A DNA stretch of 64,000 bases, taken from the NCBI RefSeq assembly GCF_001653335.1, contig NZ_CP015079.1, positions 3,906,001 to 3,970,000 of the forward strand, read 5' to 3'. This DNA comes from Nocardioides dokdonensis FR1436 (GTDB taxonomy: Bacteria > Actinomycetota > Actinomycetes > Propionibacteriales > Nocardioidaceae). The notes beneath the pieces are model-generated. The model was not told the origin of the DNA and ran no database searches. It was given only the letters and a program-made list of their open reading frames with translations. The position numbers were made by a program, and so were the translations under genes. Of the stretch, positions 50,085 to 58,403 are shown one piece after another (within the stretch, counting starts at the first letter, position 1; the number at the start of each line of letters is the position of its first letter).

Positions 50085-50876
50085 CTAGTCCTGCGACGTC
50101 GACTTCTTGTCCTGCGACTTCTTCTCGGCCTTCTTCTCAGCCTTCTTCTGGGCCTTCTTGGCGGCCTTCTTCTGCGCGGCGGTCTTTTCGCCGATCTTCA
50201 GGACCTCGCCGGTCCAGGTGATCGGGTTGAACTCCTGGGCCGGCCGGAAGCTGATCGCCTCGAGGCTGCCCTGGGCGGGGGCGAGGAAGACCAGGCAGGT
50301 GGTGACCTTGGCCCCGGGACCGAACTTCTTCGGCAGCGCCTGCGAGGGGCAGGGCTTGAAGGTGCTCACGAAGGTCGAGGACTCCACCAGGGTGTTGTCA
50401 CCGTCGACGAGGTAGAGCGGCACCCGGCGTCCGCCCAGGTCGTCCTCCCCCACGTTCTTGACCTTGGCCCGCACGAAGTAGGGCTGCGACTTCTTGATCG
50501 CCTTGTCGAGCTTCCAGCCCTGGAAGGACTCCTGGTAGGAGGTCTTGCGGAGGTCGGTGACCGTGAGCTTGAGGACCCCGACGTCCTTCTGGTTGGGCTG
50601 GTAGGCCACCGTCGCGGTGTCCCCGACCTCGAGCGCGGTGCCCTGCGCCGTCAGCTCGACGCCGTCGGGCACCGGCAGGTACGGCGACGCCTCGGCCCCG
50701 GCGGTCGGGTCGATGGTGGTGTCCTCGCCGGCGGTGGTCTCCGACGACGCGTCGGTGGACCCCTCCGCCCCGGCCGAGTCGTCGTCGCCACCGGAGCAGG
50801 CACCCAGGGCGCCGACCGTCAGGACGAGGGCGGCGAGGGTGGTCGCCGGGCCCCGGCGCAGACGCGTGCTCAGCAT
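50085..50876 (-). CDS. Lipoprotein with a Lys-rich coiled-coil tail
   Basis: This 263-residue protein has a lipoprotein signal with lipobox LGAC (about residue 27), an acidic/Thr-Ser linker (SSETTAGEDTTIDPTAG), a beta-rich domain with a VAYQPNQKDVGVLKLTVTDL core reminiscent of DUF4352-type Ig-like domains, and a tail of repeated KK/AKKAQKKAEKK units (about the last 30 residues). The ATG at 50876 has a CACAAT box 6 bases before it. Role unknown; the tail may bind acidic polymers of the wall. Confidence 0.8.
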   Translation of the reverse strand: MLSTRLRRGPATTLAALVLTVGALGACSGGDDDSAGAEGSTDASSETTAGEDTTIDPTAGAEASPYLPVPDGVELTAQGTALEVGDTATVAYQPNQKDVGVLKLTVTDLRKTSYQESFQGWKLDKAIKKSQPYFVRAKVKNVGEDDLGGRRVPLYLVDGDNTLVESSTFVSTFKPCPSQALPKKFGPGAKVTTCLVFLAPAQGSLEAISFRPAQEFNPITWTGEVLKIGEKTAAQKKAAKKAQKKAEKKAEKKSQDKKSTSQD

Positions 50877-50901
50877 CGGACCATTGTGCACACCGCGCAC
50901 G

Positions 50902-52299
50902 TCACGCACCGAGGAACTTCTCAGCGAAGTAGGCCGAGATCCGGTCGAGGCCGATCCGCTCCTGGGCCATCGTGTCGCGCTCGCGCACGGTCACGGCGTG
51001 GTCCTCGAGGGTGTCGAAGTCGACGGTGACGCAGTACGGCGTCCCGATCTCGTCCTGGCGGCGGTAGCGCTTGCCGATCGCGCCGGCGTCGTCGAAGTCG
51101 ACGTACCAGTTCCGGCGCAGCTCGGTGGCCAGGTCGCGGGCCTTGGGCGAGAGGTCGGCGTTGCGGCTCAGCGGCAGCACCGCCACCTTGACCGGAGCCA
51201 GGCGCGGGTCGAGGCGCAGCACGGTGCGCTTGTCCACGCCGCCCTTGGTGTTGGGGGCCTCGTCCTCGTGGTAGGCGTCGACCAGGAAGGTCATCAGCGA
51301 GCGGCCCAGGCCTGCGGCCGGCTCGATGACGTACGGCGTGTAGCGCTCGCCGCCGGCCTGGTCGTAGTAGGACAGGTCCTTGCCGGAGTGCTTCGCGTGC
51401 GTGGTGAGGTCGAAGTCGGTGCGGTTCGCGATGCCCTCGAGCTCGCCCCACTCCGAGCCCGCGAAGTTGAAGCGGTACTCGATGTCGACGGTGCGCTTGG
51501 AGTAGTGGGAGAGCTTCTCCTGCGCGTGCTCGTAGTGGCGCAGGTTGTCGCGGTCGATGCCGAGGCCGACGTACCAGCTGGTGCGCTCGTCGATCCAGTG
51601 CTGGTGCCACTCCTCGTCCTCGCCGGGCTTGACGAAGAACTCCATCTCCATCTGCTCGAACTCGCGGGTGCGGAAGATGAAGTTGCCGGGGGTGATCTCG
51701 TTGCGGAAGCTCTTGCCGATCTGGGCGATGCCGAAGGGCGGCTTCATCCGCTGGCTGGTCACGACGTTGGCGAAGTTCAGGAAGATGCCCTGGGCGGTCT
51801 CGGGGCGCAGGTAGTGCAGCCCGGACTCGTCGTCGTGCACGCCGAGGTAGGTCTTGAGCAGCCCGGAGAACTGGCGCGGCTCGGTCCAGGCGCCGCGGGT
51901 GCCGCAGTTGGGGCAGGCGAGGTTCTCGAACGACACGGTGTCGGGGTCGTCGATCCCCTTCTTCTCGGCGACCGCCTCCTGGAGGTGGTCGGCGCGGAAG
52001 CGCTTGTGGCACGACTGGCACTCGGTCAGCGGGTCGCTGAAGGTGTCGATGTGGCCGCTGGCCTCCCACGTGCGGGTGGGCAGGATGACGCTGGAGTCGA
52101 GGCCCACGACGTCGTCGCGCATCTGCACCATGGACTTCCACCACTGGCGCTTGATGTTGTCCTTGAGCTCCACGCCGAGCGGGCCGTAGTCCCACGCCGA
52201 GCGGGTGCCGCCGTAGATCTCACCGCAGGGGTAGACGAACCCCCGGCGCTTGGCGAGCGAGACGACGCTGTCGACGACGGAGGGAGGCGGCTTGGCCAC
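50902..52299 (-). CDS. glyS: Glycyl-tRNA synthetase (dimeric type)
   Basis: This 465-residue class II synthetase charges tRNA-Gly. Class II motifs are seen in [20 protein letters not shown], the motif 2 stretch [20 protein letters not shown] and motif 3 [15 protein letters not shown]; the CxxC zinc pair CQSCHKRF and CPNCGTRG is present. This is the alpha-2 enzyme usual in actinobacteria, not GlyQ/GlyS. The GTG at 52299 has no strong Shine-Dalgarno. A TAGGCT-type box about 72 bases upstream, on the minus strand, may give a short leader. No T-box is seen. Confidence 0.96.
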   Translation of the reverse strand: MAKPPPSVVDSVVSLAKRRGFVYPCGEIYGGTRSAWDYGPLGVELKDNIKRQWWKSMVQMRDDVVGLDSSVILPTRTWEASGHIDTFSDPLTECQSCHKRFRADHLQEAVAEKKGIDDPDTVSFENLACPNCGTRGAWTEPRQFSGLLKTYLGVHDDESGLHYLRPETAQGIFLNFANVVTSQRMKPPFGIAQIGKSFRNEITPGNFIFRTREFEQMEMEFFVKPGEDEEWHQHWIDERTSWYVGLGIDRDNLRHYEHAQEKLSHYSKRTVDIEYRFNFAGSEWGELEGIANRTDFDLTTHAKHSGKDLSYYDQAGGERYTPYVIEPAAGLGRSLMTFLVDAYHEDEAPNTKGGVDKRTVLRLDPRLAPVKVAVLPLSRNADLSPKARDLATELRRNWYVDFDDAGAIGKRYRRQDEIGTPYCVTVDFDTLEDHAVTVRERDTMAQERIGLDRISAYFAEKFLGA

Positions 52300-52367
52300 G
52301 GAGGAGGCTCACTTTCGCGTGCTGGTGCACCGGCTGGCTGCCGGGACGGGAGGACGTGCGGAAGCGC

Positions 52368-52688
52368 TCAGCCTAACGACCGCGCCCGGGCGACGTTGAG
52401 GTCGGTACCGGGCTCGACGACCTCGTAGGCACTGGCCTCGTCGACCGCGCGGGAGAGCAGGCGCACGGCGCCCATCTTGACGTCGTACGACGACAGCGCG
52501 CGGCGGTAGGCACCCACGTGCTCCCACCGGGTGGTCAGCACCCACAGGGTGGGCTCGTCGACGTTGCGCCCGATCGTGCCGCCGACGTACCCGGAGCGGG
52601 CGGCGAGGACGGCGTGCGCCGCCTCGACCTCGACACGGAACTGCTCCGACTCGTCCTCGGGGACCCTGAACCTGTTGACCACCAGCAT
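52368..52688 (-). CDS. Antibiotic-biosynthesis-monooxygenase (ABM) fold protein
   Basis: This 106-residue protein has the ferredoxin-like ABM fold: MLVVNRFRVPEDESEQF, HAVLAARSGYVGGTIGRN, TLWVLTTRWEHVGAYRRAL. Relatives include heme-degrading IsdG-type and quinol monooxygenases; the motif residues of neither are clear here. TAGGCT (minus strand, plus 52695-52700) ends 6 bases before the ATG. It is divergent from znuA, 82 bases between the two starts, but is not itself under the Zur boxes by their position. Confidence 0.72.
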   Translation of the reverse strand: MLVVNRFRVPEDESEQFRVEVEAAHAVLAARSGYVGGTIGRNVDEPTLWVLTTRWEHVGAYRRALSSYDVKMGAVRLLSRAVDEASAYEVVEPGTDLNVARARSLG

Positions 52689-52734
52689 CCCGCGAGCCTA
52701 GCCGCCGCACGCGGGCCGACAGCGTCGACCTGAG

Positions 52735-52771
52735 TTGACAATGATTCTCAAAGGCCTGAGAATCATTCTCA
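52735..52771 (+). promoter_or_regulatory. znuA promoter with two Zur boxes
   Basis: TTGACA (52735-52740) is the -35 and GAGAAT (52758-52763) the -10, spaced by 17 bases. Box 1 TGACAATGATTCTCA (52736-52750) overlaps the -35; box 2 TGAGAATCATTCTCA (52757-52771) covers the -10 and the A of the start codon. Both match the TGAxAATGATTxTCA-type actinobacterial Zur consensus as I know it. Confidence 0.85.
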
Positions 52772-53727
52772 TGAAGCTTCGTCGTCTGCTCGTCCCCGCC
52801 GCTGCCTCCGCCGTCACCCTCGCACTGTCCGGCTGCGGCGCCCTGACCTCCGACGACGGGTCGGGGTCGGACGGCTCGCGCACCGTCGTCGCGGGCCTCT
52901 ACCCGCTGCAGTACGTCGCTCAGCGCGTGGCCGGCGACGCCTTCGACGTCGAGAACCTCACCCAGCCCGGTGGCGAGCCACACGACCTCGAGCTCGGGAT
53001 CGGCCAGACCGCCGCGCTGGCCGACGCCGCCCTGCTCGTCTACATCGACTCCCTGCAGCCGGCGGTGGACGAGGCGGCCGAGGAGGTGGCCGGGGTCGAG
53101 GTGCTCGACGCCGCCTCGGTCGTCGACCTGATCTCGTTCGAGGACGAGCACTCCGACGAGGAGGACGCTGAGGACGAGCACTCCGACGACCACAGCGGTC
53201 ACGACCACGGCGAGCTCGACCCCCACTTCTGGCTCGACCCCGCACGGATGGCCGACCTCGGTGACGCGGTCGCCGAGCGGCTGGCCGACATCGACCCCGA
53301 CGAGGCGGCGGCCTTCGAGGAGCGCGCGGCCGAGCTGCGCAGCGACCTCGAGGCCCTCGACGAGGAGTACACCGAGGGCTTGTCGGGCTGCGAGATCCGG
53401 ACCGTGGTGACCAACCACGACGCCTTCGGCTACCTCGAGAAGTACGACCTCGAACTGGCCTCGATCAACGGCTTCTCCCCCGACGCCGAGCCGACCCCCG
53501 CCGCCCTGGCCGAGCTGCAGGACCTCATCGCGGAGACCGGCATCACCACCGTGTTCTCCGAGAGCCTGGTCAGCCCGCAGGCCGCCGAGGTGCTGGCCGT
53601 CGACGCCGGCGTGGACACGGCGGTCCTGGACACCATCGAGGGCCTGACCGAGGAGACCGCCGACGAGGACTACCTTTCCCTCATGCGCTCCAACCTCGCC
53701 GCCCTCGAGGGGGCGAACCGCTGTTGA
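52771..53727 (+). CDS. znuA: Zinc-binding lipoprotein of the ZnuA family
   Basis: This 318-residue substrate-binding protein captures Zn(II) outside the membrane for the ABC importer. A lipobox (ALSGC, Cys about residue 22) ends the signal. The metal-site residues appear in GGEPHDLEL, DPHFWLDPARM and TNHDAFGY. Between them lies the family's acidic/His-rich loop (EDEHSDDHSGHDHGELD). ATG 52771 was chosen because the signal sequence starts there; TTG 52735 lies in the promoter. The predicted start of transcription is at or one base from the ATG. Confidence 0.92.
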   Translation: MKLRRLLVPAAASAVTLALSGCGALTSDDGSGSDGSRTVVAGLYPLQYVAQRVAGDAFDVENLTQPGGEPHDLELGIGQTAALADAALLVYIDSLQPAVDEAAEEVAGVEVLDAASVVDLISFEDEHSDEEDAEDEHSDDHSGHDHGELDPHFWLDPARMADLGDAVAERLADIDPDEAAAFEERAAELRSDLEALDEEYTEGLSGCEIRTVVTNHDAFGYLEKYDLELASINGFSPDAEPTPAALAELQDLIAETGITTVFSESLVSPQAAEVLAVDAGVDTAVLDTIEGLTEETADEDYLSLMRSNLAALEGANRC

Positions 53728-54515
53728 GCACCGACACGGATCCGGTGGTCGAGCTGCGGGACGGCGCGGTGGTGCTCGGTGGCCGCCCCGTCGTGCGCGG
53801 GGTCGACCTGACCGTCCGCGCCGGGGAGTTCGTCACGCTGCTGGGCCCCAACGGGTCGGGCAAGTCGACGCTGGTGCGCGCGCTGACCGGCCTGCGCCCC
53901 CTGGAGAGGGGCTCGCTGCAGCTGTTCGGCACCCCGATGGGCTCCTTCCGCGACTGGCACCGCCTCGGCTACGTGCCCCAGCGCGCCGGGGCCGCGAGCG
54001 GCGTACCGGTCTCGGTGCGCGAGGTCGTGGCGTCCGGACGGCTCACCCGGCGACGCGTGCTGTCGCTGCCCAGCCGCGCCGACCGCGCGGCCGTGACCGA
54101 GGCTCTCGAGGTCGTGGGTCTCGCCGACCGCGCCAAGGACAGCGTGGCCACACTGTCGGGCGGCCAGCAGCAGCGGGTGCTCATCGCGAGGGCGCTCGCG
54201 GGCGGGCCCGACCTGTTCTTCCTCGACGAGCCGACGGCCGGCGTCGACCTGCCCAACCAGCAGGCCCTCGCCGACGCCCTCGGCACCCTCTCGCGCTCGG
54301 GCAGCACCATCGTCCTGGTGACCCACGAGCTCGGTCCGCTGGCACCCCTGGTCGACCGGACCGTGGTGCTGCGCGACGGACGCCTCGTCTACGACGGCCC
54401 GCCCCTCGACCTCACCGACGCGCACGGGCACCACCACCACGACCTCGACGCGGGTCGCCACGACCACCACCCCGACATCGTGGCCCCCTGGGACCGGGAG
54501 GACCGCCGACCGTGA
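53724..54515 (+). CDS. znuC: Zinc ABC transporter ATP-binding protein
   Basis: This 263-residue ATPase has Walker A GPNGSGKST, signature LSGGQQQRVLIARAL, Walker B LFFLDEPT and the H-loop VLVTHEL. It energises ZnuB. The C terminus carries an extra His-rich segment (HGHHHHDLDAGRHDHHPD) that might buffer zinc. The TTG start at 53724 overlaps the znuA stop by four bases (TTGA), so translation is coupled. Confidence 0.93.
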   Translation: MSTDTDPVVELRDGAVVLGGRPVVRGVDLTVRAGEFVTLLGPNGSGKSTLVRALTGLRPLERGSLQLFGTPMGSFRDWHRLGYVPQRAGAASGVPVSVREVVASGRLTRRRVLSLPSRADRAAVTEALEVVGLADRAKDSVATLSGGQQQRVLIARALAGGPDLFFLDEPTAGVDLPNQQALADALGTLSRSGSTIVLVTHELGPLAPLVDRTVVLRDGRLVYDGPPLDLTDAHGHHHHDLDAGRHDHHPDIVAPWDREDRRP

Positions 54516-55516
54516 TCGATCTCCTCGGCTACGACTTCATGCAGCGGGCGCTGCTGGCCGCGCTGGTCACCGGGCTCGCCGCCCCCGTGATCGGCACCTA
54601 CCTGGTCCAACGACGCCTGGCCCTGCTCGGCGACGGACTGGGCCACGTCGCGGTGACAGGCGTGGCGCTGGGCCTGCTCACAGGGATCGCACCCACGTGG
54701 ACCGCCGTGGTCGTGGCGATCCTCGGTGCGGTGGCCATCGAGACCATCCGTGACCGCGGCCACACCAGTGGCGATCTGGCCCTGGCGCTGCTGTTCTACG
54801 GGGGTCTGGCGGGCGGGGTGATGATCACCGGGCTGGCCGGCCAGAGCGGCGCGACCCTGCAGCAGTACCTCTTCGGCTCGATCACCTCGATCTCGCGGAC
54901 CGACATCTGGTTCACCATCGCCCTGGCGTTCGTGATCCTCGGCCTGGGACTGGGTCTGATGCCGCAGCTCTTCACAGTCGCGCAGGACCAGGACTTCGCC
55001 CAGGTGGCCGGGTTGAACGTGCGGGCCTACAACCTGCTGGTGGCCGTGCTGGCCGCGGTGACGGTCACCGTGGCGATGCGCACCGTCGGGCTGCTGCTGG
55101 TCTCAGCGCTGATGATCGTGCCGGTCGCGACGTCGCAGCAGCTGGCCCGGTCGTTCCGGGCCACCATCGCCGGGGCGGTCGTGGTCGGGGCCGGCGCCGG
55201 CGTCGGCGGCCTGCTGGTGTCGGCGTACCTCTCCCAGTCCTACGGCCTGACGGTGCAGCCCGGTCCGGCCATCGTCCTGCTGGCCCTGGCCTGCTTCGTC
55301 GCCACCTGGCCGTTGGGCGTGCTGCTGCGTCGGCGTCAACGCCGGCACGCACCGTTCCCCGACGTGGAGCCGGACGACCACGAGGTCTCCGGGACCCACG
55401 ACCACGAGCACGGCCCCGACTGCGGGCACCTCGCGGTCCCCCACGGCGACCACGTCGACTACGTCCACGACGGCCACCGGCACGCACCCCACGGGGAGCA
55501 CTATGACGAGCACTGA
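54512..55516 (+). CDS. znuB: Zinc ABC transporter permease
   Basis: This 334-residue permease has about eight hydrophobic helices (from LLAALVTGLAAPVIGTYLV) and the ABC-3 family features LLGDGLGHVAVTGVALG and FTVAQDQDFAQVAGLNVRAYN. The last 60 residues are cytoplasmic or terminal and rich in His and Asp (GTHDHEHGPDCGHLAVPHGD), like the ZnuC tail. GTG 54512 overlaps the znuC stop by four bases. The zur gene begins inside its last codons. Confidence 0.92.
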   Translation: MIDLLGYDFMQRALLAALVTGLAAPVIGTYLVQRRLALLGDGLGHVAVTGVALGLLTGIAPTWTAVVVAILGAVAIETIRDRGHTSGDLALALLFYGGLAGGVMITGLAGQSGATLQQYLFGSITSISRTDIWFTIALAFVILGLGLGLMPQLFTVAQDQDFAQVAGLNVRAYNLLVAVLAAVTVTVAMRTVGLLLVSALMIVPVATSQQLARSFRATIAGAVVVGAGAGVGGLLVSAYLSQSYGLTVQPGPAIVLLALACFVATWPLGVLLRRRQRRHAPFPDVEPDDHEVSGTHDHEHGPDCGHLAVPHGDHVDYVHDGHRHAPHGEHYDEH

Positions 55517-55919
55517 CCGCCCCGGCCCCGCGACGTCCGGGCTGAGGCCGACCCGCCAGCGGCTCGCCGTCGCCGAGGCGATGGCCAGCTTCGACGACTT
55601 CCGCTCCGCCCAGGAGATCCACGACCTGCTCGGGCGTCGCGGCGAGACGGTCGGGCTGGCCACGGTCTACCGGACCCTGCAGCTGCTGGCCGACGCCGGA
55701 GAGATCGACCGGCTGCTGACCGAGGGCGGCGAGGCGATCTACCGGGCCTGCTCCGGGGCGCACCACCACCACCTGGTGTGCCGCTCCTGCGGACGCACCG
55801 TGGAGGTCGAGGGCCCCGCCGTCGAGCGCTGGACGCGCTCGATCGCGGAGGAGCACGGTTTCGACGAGGTCAGCCACACGCTCGAGATCTTCGGCACCTG
55901 CCCCACGTGCCGCGCGTAG
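55503..55919 (+). CDS. zur: Zinc uptake regulator of the Fur family
   Basis: This 138-residue repressor has the winged helix (LRPTRQRLAVAEAM, GLATVYRTLQLLADAGEIDR), the HHHHLVC dimer/metal segment, and the structural zinc cysteines CRSCG and CPTC. Loaded with Zn(II) it should bind the two boxes before znuA. It overlaps the znuB end by 14 bases, so it is cotranscribed and autoregulated. Fur and Zur are hard to separate by motif alone; the operon and boxes make Zur the better name. Confidence 0.92.
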   Translation: MTSTDRPGPATSGLRPTRQRLAVAEAMASFDDFRSAQEIHDLLGRRGETVGLATVYRTLQLLADAGEIDRLLTEGGEAIYRACSGAHHHHLVCRSCGRTVEVEGPAVERWTRSIAEEHGFDEVSHTLEIFGTCPTCRA

Positions 55920-55929
55920 GGTCCTGCCG

Positions 55930-56493
55930 GTGAGCGCAGCGAACTCCCCCGCCCCGTCCCGACCCGTGCGACCGGTCCAGGTCGTGGTGATGGGCGTCTC
56001 GGCCACCGGCAAGTCCAGCGTCGCCCGCCGACTCGCGGAGCTCCACGAGTGCGACTTCATCGAGGGCGACGACCTGCACCCCCGCGCCAACGTCGCCAAG
56101 ATGGAGGCCGGTGACCCGCTGACCGACGAGGACCGGTGGCCCTGGTTGGCCCGGGTCGCCCAGACCATGCGCGAGCAGGCCGACGCCGGGCGCAGCAGCG
56201 TCGTGACCTGCTCGGCCCTCAAGCGCGCCTACCGCGACCGGTTGCGCGAGGACGTCGCGGACGTGTGGTTCCTGCACCTCCATGCTCCCGCCGCGGTCCT
56301 CGAGGACCGGATGAGCCGGCGCACCCGCCACTTCATGCCCGTCTCCCTGCTCGCCTCCCAGCTCGCCACCCTCGAACCCCTCGCCCCCGCCGAGCACGGT
56401 CGCGTCGTCGACGTCACCCCGCCCCTCGACGACGTCGTGGCGGCGGCGAGCCGGGCCCTCGCCGAGCTGCTGAACGAGTCCCCCGGGGCGTAG
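55930..56493 (+). CDS. gntK: Gluconokinase
   Basis: This 187-residue P-loop kinase phosphorylates gluconate to 6-phosphogluconate. It has Walker A GVSATGKSS near residue 22, EGDDLHPRANVAKMEAG (substrate site) and TCSALKRAYRDRLRE. The length fits the GntK/IdnK family. GTG 55930 follows TAGGGT (55917-55922) by 7 bases, and that box contains the zur stop codon, so it is transcribed on its own, leaderless. Confidence 0.9.
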   Translation: MSAANSPAPSRPVRPVQVVVMGVSATGKSSVARRLAELHECDFIEGDDLHPRANVAKMEAGDPLTDEDRWPWLARVAQTMREQADAGRSSVVTCSALKRAYRDRLREDVADVWFLHLHAPAAVLEDRMSRRTRHFMPVSLLASQLATLEPLAPAEHGRVVDVTPPLDDVVAAASRALAELLNESPGA

Positions 56494-56665
56494 CAGCGAG
56501 GGCCGAAGGCTCGAGCGACCGTCGAGACCCCCGGCGCCACCACCGCGCCAAGACCCACACCGCCTGGCACTACCGAGCGACAAGAGTGTGGCGCTCCGGA
56601 TCAACAGGGCTCACCCAGGACTCCACACTCCGCTCGTCTCCATCGCCGTCGCCGCGCCGCCGATG

Positions 56666-57562
56666 TCAGGACAGCTGGCCGGTCCGCAGCCAGCTGAAGG
56701 TGCGAGCGATGTCGGCCTCGAGATCCTGTGGGAGGTGGCCACCGGCCCCGTCCTCGACGACCAGGGCCGTCGGCAGGTGCCGGGCGAGCCATCGGCCGTG
56801 GTCGGGCGGGCAGGAGAAGTCCTGGAGCCCGTAGGTGAGGAGCACCGGGATGCTGATGTCCTCGAGACGGAAGCCCCAGGGCCGCGCGAAGGCCAGGGTG
56901 TCGTCGACCGAGCCGCCGACGCCGTGGGCAGCCTGCTCGGCCATGATCCGGGTGAAGGCCGCCACCACCTCGGGCCGGGCGAGGACCTCCTGGTCGGCAC
57001 CCCCCATCCCCTCCCCCAGGAACGACGCCGGGTCCGAGACCAGCAGCCGTTCCATGCGGGCCTGCGCGGCCTGGATCTCCGCGGTGAGTGCGCCCTCGCC
57101 GGCGTCGACCCAGGCGAGAGCCTGCGCGGCCTCCGGCTCCATCTGCCAGAGCCACGCGTCCCTCGCCATCCCGCCCTCACCGAGCGGGGCCAGGCTCGAC
57201 TGGCAGGCCACGCGTTCGACCCTGTCGTCCAGCAGCGCAGCGCACGCCAGGGCGTGCGGGCCGCCACCGGAACCACCCACGACGGAGAACCGGTCCAGGC
57301 CGAGCGCATCGGCCACGGCGCGCACGTCGGCGGCCTCGTCCGCCACCGAGCGCCCCCGATGGCGCGATGACTGCCCGTACCCGGCGCGGTCCGTCGTGAT
57401 GTAGCGGACCCCAGTGCGCGCGTACACCTCGTCGTCAGGCAGCCGGTTCAGCCGGCAGCCCGGCGTGCCGTGCAGGCCGATCACCGGGTAGCCAGCCGGG
57501 TCACCGCCGTCGAGGTAGGCGATCCGGCGACCGTCCGGCAGCAGGATCGTGGGCGGCTCCAT
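56666..57562 (-). CDS. Alpha/beta hydrolase (HGTPG/GxSGGGP type)
   Basis: This 298-residue hydrolase has LHGTPGCRLNR, nucleophile Ser98 in GGSGGGPHAL, an acid in TYGLQDFSCP and His in GAGGHLPQD. It resembles the hydrolase at 9427-10350 in its motif pattern. A GAGGAT box (57569-57574 on the plus coordinates) ends 6 bases before the ATG. No signal peptide. The substrate is unknown. The 172-base gap after gntK shows an 8-bp inverted repeat but no gene. Confidence 0.83.
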   Translation of the reverse strand: MEPPTILLPDGRRIAYLDGGDPAGYPVIGLHGTPGCRLNRLPDDEVYARTGVRYITTDRAGYGQSSRHRGRSVADEAADVRAVADALGLDRFSVVGGSGGGPHALACAALLDDRVERVACQSSLAPLGEGGMARDAWLWQMEPEAAQALAWVDAGEGALTAEIQAAQARMERLLVSDPASFLGEGMGGADQEVLARPEVVAAFTRIMAEQAAHGVGGSVDDTLAFARPWGFRLEDISIPVLLTYGLQDFSCPPDHGRWLARHLPTALVVEDGAGGHLPQDLEADIARTFSWLRTGQLS

Positions 57563-57616
57563 GGGTCCATCCTCACGGATGCGGACCCATCGACGGTCAG
57601 CCGGCTGCCCCGTCGG

Positions 57617-58393
57617 CTACGCGTTCGGCAGGGCGCCGCCGTAGCGCCGGTCCCGCGAGGCGTACGTCTCGATCGCCGACCAGAGGGTGCGGCGGTCGAC
57701 GTCGGGCCACAGGACGTCGGTGAAGACCATCTCGGCGTACGCCGCCTGCCAGAGCATGAAGTTCGACAGCCGCTGCTCGCCCGAGGTCCGCCAGATCATG
57801 TCGGCGTCGGCGAGGTCGGGCAGGTAGAGGTGGCGCGCGAAGGTCTTCTCGGTGATCTTCTCGGGATCCAGGCGACCGGCGGCCACCTCGCGGCCGATGG
57901 CGCGAGCGGCATCGGTCAGCTCGGCGCGCCCGCCGTAGTTGACGCACATCGTCAGGGTCAGCACGTCGTTGTCGCGGGTCAGCTCCTCCGCGGCCTGCAG
58001 CTCCTTGACCACCGAGCGCCACAGCCGCGGTGTCCGCCCGGCCCACCGCACCCGCACTCCCAGCTCGTGCATCTCGTCGCGCCGGCGGCGGATGACGTCG
58101 CGGTTGAACCCCATCAGGAAGCGCACCTCGTCCGGCGAGCGCGACCAGTTCTCGGTGGAGAACGCGTAGGCCGAGACGGCCTTGACGCCGATCTCGATGG
58201 CCCCTTCGACCACGTCGAAGAGCGAGCTCTCGCCCATCTCGTGGCCGCGGGTGCGCGCGAGCCCGCGCTGCTTGGCCCACCGGCCGTTGCCGTCCATCAC
58301 GATCGCGACGTGGCCCGGGACGAGGTCGCGCGGGACGTCAGGAGGCGTCGCGCCCGAGGGATGCGGGGTGGGCGGTCTCACGGCTCGCTTCAC
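57617..58393 (-). CDS. uppS: Isoprenyl transferase (undecaprenyl diphosphate synthase)
   Basis: This 258-residue cis-prenyltransferase makes the long polyprenyl diphosphate that, after dephosphorylation, carries wall and polysaccharide units. Signature: [15 protein letters not shown] with the catalytic Asp, [11 protein letters not shown], and [20 protein letters not shown]. The GTG at 58393 follows TAGGAT (plus 58401-58406) by 7 bases; the TAG in that box is the stop codon of the adjoining histidine kinase. An upstream extension in frame is not used. Confidence 0.94.
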   Translation of the reverse strand: MKRAVRPPTPHPSGATPPDVPRDLVPGHVAIVMDGNGRWAKQRGLARTRGHEMGESSLFDVVEGAIEIGVKAVSAYAFSTENWSRSPDEVRFLMGFNRDVIRRRRDEMHELGVRVRWAGRTPRLWRSVVKELQAAEELTRDNDVLTLTMCVNYGGRAELTDAARAIGREVAAGRLDPEKITEKTFARHLYLPDLADADMIWRTSGEQRLSNFMLWQAAYAEMVFTDVLWPDVDRRTLWSAIETYASRDRRYGGALPNA

Positions 58394-58403
58394 GTGCCGG
58401 ATC

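Noticed and set aside
52735..52770. TTG start at 52735 for ZnuA
   Set aside because: It is the -35 hexamer and Zur box 1; the lipoprotein signal starts at ATG 52771.
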